Assembly: GCA_016873355.1 (NCBI GenBank)
Contig: VGXK01000093.1
Coordinates: 1-7,526, forward strand
Length of the DNA: 7,526 bases
Direction of reading: 5' to 3'
DNA from: Phycisphaerae bacterium
GTDB taxonomy: Bacteria > Planctomycetota > Phycisphaerae > Phycisphaerales > SM1A02
The position numbers and the translations under genes are program-made. A model generated the notes under the pieces. The model was not told the origin of the DNA. It did no database searches and worked only from the letters and a program-made list of their open reading frames with translations. Position 1 is the stretch's first letter; each line of letters starts with the position of its first letter. This document shows positions 1-6,065 of this stretch, piece by piece.

Positions 1-870
1 CGACTCGCGATCGTGCATGGAGAAGATGCGCTTCATGGGCACGTTCGAGAACATGCCGATCTTCTGCATGACCTTCTCGCCGACCGGGTTCTTGGCACGG
101 CAGGCGATCACGTGCGGCTGCACGCCCGCCTCCATGAGCCGCTTGATGCCGAGCTGCGCCGCCTTCGACTTCTGCTCGCCGAGGATCGTCGGTTCGAGAA
201 TGTAGGTGAGCGCCACGAAGCACGCGGAATCGGGCCCCTCCTCGAACGCGAGCTCGCGGAGCGCCTCGATGTAGAAGCCGTTCTCGTAGTCGCCGGCGGT
301 GCCGCCCACTTCGACGAAGACCACGTCGCACGGCTTGCCGTTGTTGCCGGTCATCGCGAGTTCGCGCAGGCGCATCTTCACGGCGCCGGTGACATGCGGG
401 ATCATCTGCACGTCGCGGCCGAGGTAGCCGCCGCGGCGCTCGCGATCGAGGATCTCCGTGTAGATCTGCCCCGCGGTGACGAAGTTGCGCCGCGAAAGAT
501 CCTGATCGAGAATGCGCTCGTAGGTGCCGAGATCCATGTCGGTCTCGAGACCGTCGTCGAGCACGAAGACCTCGCCGTGACGGAACGGGTTCAGCGTTCC
601 CGAATCGATGTTGAGGTAGCCCTCCATCTTGATCGGCGCCACGGAGAGGCCCTTGTCCTTGAGCAGCTTCGCCAGCGAGCTCGAGAAGATGCCCTTGCCC
701 AGGCCGCTCATCACCGTGCCGACCACGACCACGAATCGGGTGCGTCCGCGCTGATATCCCGGCGGCGACGGCGAATGCCACTCGCCTGCGTCCTGACTCT
801 CGCCGAACTGTGAAAGGAAACCCGCACCCGGATCCGGAGTCACCGCGTCGCGGCGTTCATTGCGGGGCAT
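1..870 (-). CDS. pyrG: CTP synthase, N-terminal synthetase domain (3' end outside window)
   Basis: Makes CTP from UTP, ATP and glutamine in the cytoplasm, the last step of de novo pyrimidine nucleotide synthesis. The 290 codons seen cover the amidoligase domain; the glutaminase domain lies beyond the left edge. Landmarks: P-loop-like SGLGKG at residues 55-60 (K59), second lysine K81, HGEVFV at 98-103, DMDLG at 111-115 (D113 matches the E. coli Mg ligand D72), YLGRDVQMIPHVTGAVK at 149-165, VEVGGTAGD at 186-194 (E187 matches E140), and GEQKSKAAQ at 231-239 in the CTP/UTP-binding loop. Odd points: the usual KxDPY is KMEGY (81-85), and about 45 residues precede the P-loop strand where E. coli has about 7. 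ATG 870 was chosen because no later ATG precedes the P-loop and a TANNNT hexamer lies 5 nt upstream; GTG at 843 is the alternative. Family certain, start moderately so. Confidence 0.93.
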   Translation of the reverse strand, partial: MPRNERRDAVTPDPGAGFLSQFGESQDAGEWHSPSPPGYQRGRTRFVVVVGTVMSGLGKGIFSSSLAKLLKDKGLSVAPIKMEGYLNIDSGTLNPFRHGEVFVLDDGLETDMDLGTYERILDQDLSRRNFVTAGQIYTEILDRERRGGYLGRDVQMIPHVTGAVKMRLRELAMTGNNGKPCDVVFVEVGGTAGDYENGFYIEALRELAFEEGPDSACFVALTYILEPTILGEQKSKAAQLGIKRLMEAGVQPHVIACRAKNPVGEKVMQKIGMFSNVPMKRIFSMHDRES

Positions 871-937
871 GGCTGATCGTAACGCGCCGGGCTCGACGGC
901 TTCAAGCGGCGGGCGTGGTCGCGGTATCGTGCGCTCA
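870..937. promoter_or_regulatory. Divergent, nearly symmetric promoter pair for pyrG and the M1 peptidase
   Basis: The gap between the two divergent ATGs is 66 bp. At 899-907 is the odd-length dyad GCTTCAAGC, centred on 903. Minus strand: TTGAAG (905-900, 4/6 to the -35 consensus), 18-bp spacer, TACGAT (881-876), then 5 nt to ATG 870. Plus strand: TTCAAG (901-906, 3/6), 18-bp spacer, TATCGT (925-930), then 6 nt to ATG 937. The two -10 hexamers start 22 bp on either side of the dyad centre, and the start codons lie 33 and 34 bp away. Neither gene has a Shine-Dalgarno sequence, so both mRNAs may be leaderless. The hexamers are seen; promoter activity is inferred. Confidence 0.5.
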
Positions 938-3621
938 TGCGAAGGCTCATTGCGATCGTGCTCGGAACCGTGGTTCTCGCTCTCGCCGGCGTCGTCCAGG
1001 CCCGGACGACGGCAACGGTCGACGGCCTCGACATCCACGGGACGGAGGAGGGGTGCGGGCGGGCGCTCGAGGCGTCGGGCGAGCGCGGCAAGGGAGAGTT
1101 CGATCCCGCGACCGGCGCCGACAATCGCAACTGGGCGCCGAATCCGCTCGTCGACTACCGGCACCTTCGACTCGACCTCGACCTGGTCGACATGAACGAG
1201 GGCCGATTCGAAGGGCTCGTCACCTACCGGATCTTCCCGATCGGGGCGCCGGTGCGCGGGCTCTCGCTCGATTGCGCCGGACTCGACGTGGCCTGGGTCC
1301 GCTGGGGCAGGGACTCCGATCATGCGGGAGCGGACATCGAGCACTTCCACGACGGCTCGCGCCTCTCGCTGCGGTTTGAAGAGGCGCTGGCGAACCGGGA
1401 GCACGAGATCTCGATCCGCTACTCCGGTCGTCAACCGACGCAGGGCCTCGTCTTCACGCCGTCGAACGGTTCAGCGGGGGCTCCCGAGGTTCATTCGCAG
1501 GGGCAGGCCGAGAGCAACCATCACTGGTTTCCGTGCCACGACTTCCCGAACGTGCGCCTGCCGATCGACTTCCGCATCACGGCGCCGAAGGGTCTCGAGG
1601 TCTCCGCGAACGGCGCGTTCGTGTCCCGCAGCGAAGCGCCGGCGGGAGGGGCGACCGGCGCCGTGAAGGACGCGAGCGCCTTCGAACTCTGGCAGTGGAA
1701 GCAGGAGAAGCCGATCGTGCCCTACCTCGTGGCGATCGTGGCGGGGCGATTCGCGCGAGTGCCGCTCGAGGGCGGAGGCACGACGGTTCCGATGCACGTG
1801 TGGGTGCCACCCGGCCGCGAGGCGGACGTGGCGCGGACCTTCGGGCGCACCGGCGAGATGGTCGCCCTGTTCGAAGAGGTCTTCGGGCAGAAGTACCCGT
1901 GGGCGCGCTACGACCAGATCGTCGTCCGCAACTTCGGCGCCGGCGGCATGGAGAACGTGTCGGCCACCACGCTGCACCCGGGCTCGATCTTCGACGACGT
2001 GGCGGGCGAGGAGGAGGATCTCGACGGCCTCATCTCGCACGAGCTCTGCCATCAGTGGACCGGCGATCTCGTGACCTGCCGCACCTGGGCGCACATCTGG
2101 CTCAACGAGGGATGGGCGACCTACGGCACGGCGCTCTGGTTCGAGCAGCGCGACGGAGAGGAGGGGTACTTCGATTCGATGTACTCGAACGCCGGCGTCG
2201 CTCGGCGCGACTCGACCGAGGGTCCCGTGCCGATGGTGAGCGAGATCTATCGGCGTCCGTTCGAGACCTTCAGCCGCGCGCCGAATCCGTACTCCAAGGG
2301 CGCGAGCATCCTGCACATGCTGCGCGAGCGGCTGGGCGAGCCCGTCTTCTACGCCGGCGTGCACCGATACATGGCCGAGCATGCGGGCGGTCTCGCGGAG
2401 ACCGACGACTTCCGAACGGCGCTCGAGGCGGCGTCCGGTCAGAGCCTCGAGTGGTTCTTCGACCAATGGTGCTTCCGTCCCGGCTGTCCGCGCCTGAAGG
2501 CGGAGGTGAGCTACGACGCCGAGACTCGCCGCATGCGCGTCAAGGTGGAGCAGACGCAGAAGATCGACGAGCGAACGCCCGCCTTCCGGCTCGATCTGCC
2601 GATCGTCGTGGAGACGGCGTCGGGGGCGCAGACTCATCCGTGGGAGATCCACGAGCGCGCGTGCGAGCGCGAGTTCGAGCTCGACGGACCGCCGACGCTC
2701 GTGGCGATCGATCCGCGGCTCGCGTCGCTCAAGACGATCGAGGTGACGATGCCGTCCGAGCTGCTCATCGCCTGCGCGGCGCGCGGACCGACGCAGGCGG
2801 CGCGACGCGGCGCGATCGAGGCGCTCGCGAAGCGCAACGAACCCGCCGTGATCGACGCGCTGGCCACGATCGCGGGCGCTCAGGGCGTGGCGCGATCGAG
2901 CCGGCGCGAGGCGATCGAGGCGCTCGCGGGGTTCGGTTCGCCCGAGGCGCTCGCGAAGCTGCTCGAACTCTTCGATCGCGGCGAGAGCGACCCGCGCGTG
3001 CGCGCAGCGCTCGTGGCCACGCTCGAGAAGCAGCCGAAGGACGACGCGGCGCAGCGCCTGGAGAAGGTGGCGCTCGACGACCGCAGCTACCAGTGCCGCG
3101 CCGCCGCCGCTCGCGGGCTCGGTGCGATCAAGGCCGCGGACAAGGCCGACGCGCTCGTGGCCCTCGCGCAGGTGCCGAGCCACCAGGAGCGGGTGCGCGT
3201 GGCGGCGATCGAGGCGCTCGTGGCGATCGAGGACGCGCGGGCGCTCGAGCCGGCGCTGGCGCTCGCGGCGCGCGGGAATTTCGACCGCGCCCGCCCCGAC
3301 GCGATCCGTGCCCTCGGCTCGATCGTGTCGAAGCCGGACTCGGCGGAGCGGTCGCGGGTCGTCGAGAAGCTCGTCGAGATGCTCGACGATCCGGAGCGGC
3401 GCAGCCGCGACGCGGCGGGGGAGGCGCTCGCGTCGCTCAAGGCGACCGAAGCGCTGCCGAGGATCGAGGCGATCGCCGCCAGCGATCGCGACCCGGGTCG
3501 GCGCGAGCGAGCCGAGCGCTGGCTCAAGTCGATCCGCGGTTCCGAGGCTGCTCCGGACTCCGAGGCGTCGCGCGGTTCGGAGCCGTCTCGCGGCTCCGGA
3601 CGACGCGCTCGAACTCCTTGA
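937..3621 (+). CDS. Exported M1-family zinc aminopeptidase with C-terminal HEAT-like repeats
   Basis: Predicted metallopeptidase removing N-terminal residues from peptides outside the cytoplasm. Residues 1-22 look like a signal peptide (basic RR, hydrophobic core, VQA cleavage site). About 65-300 is the N-terminal beta domain. The catalytic domain (about 300-510) has the exopeptidase motif as GGMEN (336-340; GAMEN in most members), zinc site HELCHQW (H368, E369, H372) with third ligand E391 in WLNEGWATY, and the likely transition-state tyrosine Y452 in NPYSKGA. A beta domain (about 515-600) follows. Then roughly 605-866 is Ala/Leu-rich paired-helix repeats of about 30-37 residues with phrases such as EAIEALAGFGSPEAL, read as HEAT/armadillo-like. 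The last 25-30 residues are low-complexity Ser/Arg/Gly/Glu and overlap kdsB antisense. The repeats may hold substrates or partners (inference). The start fits the signal peptide; no SD is visible. Confidence 0.93.
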   Translation: MRRLIAIVLGTVVLALAGVVQARTTATVDGLDIHGTEEGCGRALEASGERGKGEFDPATGADNRNWAPNPLVDYRHLRLDLDLVDMNEGRFEGLVTYRIFPIGAPVRGLSLDCAGLDVAWVRWGRDSDHAGADIEHFHDGSRLSLRFEEALANREHEISIRYSGRQPTQGLVFTPSNGSAGAPEVHSQGQAESNHHWFPCHDFPNVRLPIDFRITAPKGLEVSANGAFVSRSEAPAGGATGAVKDASAFELWQWKQEKPIVPYLVAIVAGRFARVPLEGGGTTVPMHVWVPPGREADVARTFGRTGEMVALFEEVFGQKYPWARYDQIVVRNFGAGGMENVSATTLHPGSIFDDVAGEEEDLDGLISHELCHQWTGDLVTCRTWAHIWLNEGWATYGTALWFEQRDGEEGYFDSMYSNAGVARRDSTEGPVPMVSEIYRRPFETFSRAPNPYSKGASILHMLRERLGEPVFYAGVHRYMAEHAGGLAETDDFRTALEAASGQSLEWFFDQWCFRPGCPRLKAEVSYDAETRRMRVKVEQTQKIDERTPAFRLDLPIVVETASGAQTHPWEIHERACEREFELDGPPTLVAIDPRLASLKTIEVTMPSELLIACAARGPTQAARRGAIEALAKRNEPAVIDALATIAGAQGVARSSRREAIEALAGFGSPEALAKLLELFDRGESDPRVRAALVATLEKQPKDDAAQRLEKVALDDRSYQCRAAAARGLGAIKAADKADALVALAQVPSHQERVRVAAIEALVAIEDARALEPALALAARGNFDRARPDAIRALGSIVSKPDSAERSRVVEKLVEMLDDPERRSRDAAGEALASLKATEALPRIEAIAASDRDPGRRERAERWLKSIRGSEAAPDSEASRGSEPSRGSGRRARTP

Positions 3622-4381
3622 GCTGCTCCGGCGTGTCGATGCCGTGGCTCGACGCGTCGCGGATCGCCACCGCGATGTCGTAGCCGTGCTCGAGCACGCG
3701 AAGCTGTTCGAGCTGCTCGGTGCGCTCGAGCGGCGTCGATTCGAGCTGGGTGAAGGTGGCCAGGAAGCGCCGCCGGTACGCGTAGAGCCCGACATGCTTG
3801 AGCGGCGGCGCCGGCGCCGCGGCCGCATCGGCGCCGGACGCACGCCCCTTCGAGGTCGCGCTTCGGGTCGCGTCCCGCGCGAACGGAATGAGCGACCGCG
3901 AGAAGTAGAGCGCCCGGCCGTTTCGCCCCACGACGACCTTCACGATGTTCGGATCGGCGGGATCCTCGTCGTCTCGGAACGGCGACGCGATCGTGGCCAT
4001 GGGCACGGTTCGTCCGGAGGAGCGAAGGGCCGCGGCGGCGGCGTCGATGAGCGAGGGCTCGAGCCCCGGTTCGTCGCCCTGCACGTTCACCACGATCTCC
4101 TCGTGCAGCGACTCGGCGACCTCCGCGATGCGGCTCGTGCCGTTCGCATGGTCCGCCCGCGTCAGCACGACCTCGCCGCCGAAGCCGCGCACCGCAACGG
4201 CGACGCGCTCGTCGTCGGTGGCCACGATCACGCGCTTGGCCACTTCCCGCGCGCGCTCGTGCACCCACTGGATCATCGGCCGGCCGGCGATCGGCGCGAG
4301 CACCTTGCCGGGAAAACGCGTGCTGCCCCAGCGAGCCGGAATGACCACCACCACGCCGCGCATCGACGCGGCGGCGCTCAC
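3524..4381 (-). CDS. kdsB: 3-deoxy-manno-octulosonate cytidylyltransferase (CMP-Kdo synthetase)
   Basis: Activates Kdo with CTP to give CMP-Kdo plus pyrophosphate, supplying the sugar used to build the lipopolysaccharide inner core; cytoplasmic. Signatures in order: nucleotide-binding IPARWGSTRFPGKVL (residues 14-28), ATDDERV (54-60), TRADHANGTSRIAEV (74-88), NVQGDEP (99-105; D103 matches the Mg ligand D98 of E. coli), ALYFSRSLIPF (157-167), KHVGLYAYRR (195-204), PLERTEQLEQLRVLEHG (217-233) and IDTPEQL (248-254; D249 matches D235). It is 285 residues against 248 in E. coli; the excess is mainly an Ala-rich segment at about 170-194 and a basic, Pro-rich C-terminal tail from about 262. GTG 4381 is preferred: AAGGAG (4392-4387) sits 5 nt upstream and the start overlaps the previous stop as GTGA. 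ATG 4363, 6 codons later, lacks an SD. The 3' end overlaps the peptidase gene by 98 bp. Confidence 0.95.
   Translation of the reverse strand: MSAAASMRGVVVVIPARWGSTRFPGKVLAPIAGRPMIQWVHERAREVAKRVIVATDDERVAVAVRGFGGEVVLTRADHANGTSRIAEVAESLHEEIVVNVQGDEPGLEPSLIDAAAAALRSSGRTVPMATIASPFRDDEDPADPNIVKVVVGRNGRALYFSRSLIPFARDATRSATSKGRASGADAAAAPAPPLKHVGLYAYRRRFLATFTQLESTPLERTEQLEQLRVLEHGYDIAVAIRDASSHGIDTPEQLKEFERVVRSRETAPNRATPRSPEQPRNRGST
3578..3598. terminator. Hairpin in the convergent peptidase/kdsB overlap, possible two-way terminator
   Basis: CGGAGCCG (3578-3585), 5-nt loop, CGGCTCCG (3591-3598): a perfect 8-bp GC-rich stem inside the 98-bp tail-to-tail overlap of the two coding regions, about 20 bp before the peptidase stop codon. 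Neither strand has a following T-tract, so it is not a canonical intrinsic terminator. It could slow polymerase or protect 3' ends in both directions, or simply reflect the repeated arginine/serine/glycine codons of this stretch. Confidence 0.25.
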
Positions 4382-5862
4382 CCGAGCTCCTTGAGCAGCG
4401 CGTCGAGCTCCTTGCGCTTGGCGCGGATGTCTCGGAACGCGATGTCCTTCCGCATGATCACCGAGCAGATCTCGACCGCCTCCTTCGCGAGCGCGCTGCT
4501 CTTCTCCTCGCGCGCCTGCGCGGCGAGGCTCAGCATGAGGTCGTAGCGGATGTCCTGCTCGCGCTCGCTCGTGGTCGCGTCGATGGCGCCGAGCGCCTCG
4601 CGGTACTCGCCGATCGCCTCGTTGTGCCAGCCCTCCGCGGCGAAGCATCGGCCGAGCATGTGGGCGCCGTCCACGCGCAGCCGCGGCTCCTCCTTCGCCG
4701 CCTGGAAGAGGGCCATGGCGTTCTCGATCTGTCCGAGCTCGAAGGCGCTTCGGCCCGCCTCGAACTTGAGCGTGCGATCGGTGGGGTACTTGGCGATTCG
4801 ATCGGTGAAGTCGGCGAGTTCGGTCTCGAGCAGCGTGCGCTTCGCCGTCTCGAACGCCTCGGTCGCTTCGGCGTTCGACGGCGCCGCGCCGGCCTGCTCG
4901 CCGAGCGTCTTCACCTCGCGGCGCATCTGCGCGAGGCGGATGTCGTTCGCGGAGGCCTTCAGCGCGAAATCGCCGGTGCGTGCGAAACCCGCCTCGTAGA
5001 CCTCGATCGCCTTCGTCTCCGATTCGGTCGTCTGCTGCCGCTTGAGCAGCTGCGCGAAGCGGCGGATCGCCTCGAGCGAGAGCGGGTTCTCCTCGAACTC
5101 GCGCTTCGCGCGCTCGAGATTCCGCGTCTCGATGTCGACGTTGCCGGAGAGGCTCTCGCCCTCCTCGAGCGCCCGTTGCTTCTCCGCGTCGCGGATGTTG
5201 CCGCGGAAGCCGCCCTCCTGGCCGGCGGTCTGCTGGTATCCGCCCTGCTGGATCGCCCGCGCGGCGGTGAGCTGCTTGATCTGATCCATGAGCTTGCCGT
5301 CGCTCGGATCGAGCTTGTACGCCTCCTCCGCGCAGAACATCGCCTGATCCCAGGCGTTCACGCCCTCGAAACCGTCCTTCGCCTGGAGCAGCAGGTTCTT
5401 GCTGGGCTTCTTCTTGAGCTGGACGCGGATGAGGTTGAGCACCTTCGGCGCGGCCCACGCGCCGAAGGCGCTGAGGTCGAGGCCCATGTCGCCGAGCGGC
5501 TTGGCGCGCTCCAGCATTCGCAGCGCCGGCTGCACCGAGTTGAGATCCTTCATCCACGCGAAGGCGGCGGCGGCGAAGCGTCCGGCGGGCGTGCCGTCGT
5601 CGACCTGCTTCAGATCCCTGCCCGTGGCGGGCTTTCCGCCGCTCTGGATGTAGCGCACCGCCGTCTCGTACATGTGCTGGTGCGCCGTCATGTTGGCGGG
5701 ATCGAGTCGAACTCCCTGACCGAAGAGGATCAGCGAATAGTCGAAGCTCGCGGTGCCCGCCGTGGTTTCGGCGCGATCGAAGAAGGCCTTCGCCTTGTCG
5801 GGTTGCGGCTGGAAGCCTTCCGGTTCCTTGCCGTCGTCGCCCTTCCTGAACTTGAAGAACAC
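4378..5862 (-). CDS. Uncharacterised TPR-like helical repeat protein, first gene of the kdsB operon
   Basis: A 494-residue protein of unknown function without signal peptide or membrane segment, so probably cytoplasmic. It opens with FFKFRKGDDG. TPR-like helix pairs can be read at about 25-56 (ending GVRLDPAN), 154-189 (ending AYKLDPSD), 364-395 (AGRSAFELGQIENAMALF) and 396-427 (HMLGRCFAAEGWHNEAIGEY). Between them is a Gln/Gly-rich linker (about 202-222) and a charged, probably coiled-coil stretch (about 223-275), which splits the protein into two helical halves. No catalytic motif is visible, so a scaffold role is likely. Start: GTG 5862 has GAAGGAG (5874-5868) 5 nt upstream; in-frame ATGs further upstream lie in sequence that does not continue the protein character. 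It overlaps kdsB by 4 nt. I recall similar TPR proteins in planctomycetes but cannot verify it. Confidence 0.85.
   Translation of the reverse strand: MFFKFRKGDDGKEPEGFQPQPDKAKAFFDRAETTAGTASFDYSLILFGQGVRLDPANMTAHQHMYETAVRYIQSGGKPATGRDLKQVDDGTPAGRFAAAAFAWMKDLNSVQPALRMLERAKPLGDMGLDLSAFGAWAAPKVLNLIRVQLKKKPSKNLLLQAKDGFEGVNAWDQAMFCAEEAYKLDPSDGKLMDQIKQLTAARAIQQGGYQQTAGQEGGFRGNIRDAEKQRALEEGESLSGNVDIETRNLERAKREFEENPLSLEAIRRFAQLLKRQQTTESETKAIEVYEAGFARTGDFALKASANDIRLAQMRREVKTLGEQAGAAPSNAEATEAFETAKRTLLETELADFTDRIAKYPTDRTLKFEAGRSAFELGQIENAMALFQAAKEEPRLRVDGAHMLGRCFAAEGWHNEAIGEYREALGAIDATTSEREQDIRYDLMLSLAAQAREEKSSALAKEAVEICSVIMRKDIAFRDIRAKRKELDALLKELG
4387..4392 (-). promoter_or_regulatory. Shine-Dalgarno that sets the kdsB start at GTG 4381
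   Basis: AAGGAG on the minus strand, 5 nt before GTG 4381 and inside the last codons of the upstream TPR-like gene. The adjacent GTGA stop/start overlap (4381-4378) suggests translational coupling. Confidence 0.75.
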
Positions 5863-5867
5863 GCAGG

Positions 5868-5874
5868 CTCCTTC
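5868..5874 (-). promoter_or_regulatory. Shine-Dalgarno of the TPR-like gene
   Basis: GAAGGAG on the minus strand, 5 nt before GTG 5862; it decides this start. Its first two bases belong to GATCCGA (5879-5873), which is complementary to TCGGATC (5910-5904) in the predicted leader, so a 7-bp stem could reach the edge of the ribosome-binding site. Confidence 0.75.
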
Positions 5875-5938
5875 GGATCTCGGGCGGCGGCGCCGCGACC
5901 GCGGATCCGACCGGACCCGCGCTTCGGCCGAGTGAAGC

Positions 5939-5967
5939 AAGGTACGGCGGCCGCGGGAAACGGTCAA
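5939..5967 (-). promoter_or_regulatory. Sigma70-type promoter for the TPR-like gene and kdsB
   Basis: Minus strand: TTGACC (5967-5962, 5/6 to TTGACA), 17-bp spacer, TACCTT (5944-5939, a TANNNT -10 hexamer). A start of transcription near 5932 would leave a leader of about 70 nt containing the GAAGGAG site. This is the best -35/-10 pair in the window and lies in the only sizeable non-coding gap. Activity is inferred. Confidence 0.5.
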
Positions 5968-6050
5968 CGCAGCCGCGCGGCGACGACCGTGCGGCGCGGC
6001 CGCGTCGTGCGGCCGAGCCGTGCCGAGGCACCCCGGCCGCAACGCTCGCG

Positions 6051-6056
6051 TAGCAT
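6051..6056 (+). promoter_or_regulatory. Candidate -10 hexamer for def-fmt
   Basis: TAGCAT (4/6 to TATAAT, TANNNT type) ends 9 nt before ATG 6066. No recognisable -35 hexamer lies 16-18 bp upstream and no Shine-Dalgarno follows, so transcription would begin within a few bases of the start codon. Weak on its own; supported by the same layout at pyrG and the peptidase gene. Confidence 0.4.
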
Positions 6057-6065
6057 CGACGAGAC

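Larger units (their letters stand above)
5863..6065. other. Divergent intergenic regulatory region between the TPR-like gene and def
   Basis: A 203-bp gap, the longest without a gene. It holds the minus-strand promoter and leader (5863-5967). On the def side there is a direct repeat CGTGCGGC (5988-5995 and 6006-6013, period 18 bp), a short dyad GTGCC-GA-GGCAC (6020-6031), and TAGCAT (6051-6056) before the def start. Several NotI-like GCGGCCGC-type GC blocks also occur. No convincing small ORF or RNA gene was seen. Confidence 0.6.

Noticed and set aside
13..813. 266-codon plus-strand frame opposite pyrG
   Set aside because: His/Arg/Leu-rich shadow of a confidently identified CTP synthase.
1533..3683. 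716-codon plus-strand frame inside the peptidase gene
   Set aside because: Arg/Gly-rich out-of-frame reading of the peptidase gene with no domain.
1471..3843. 790-codon open frame on the minus strand opposite the M1 peptidase
   Set aside because: Arg-rich, low-complexity translation with no recognisable domain; it mirrors a gene whose motifs are certain and is a typical GC-rich antisense shadow.
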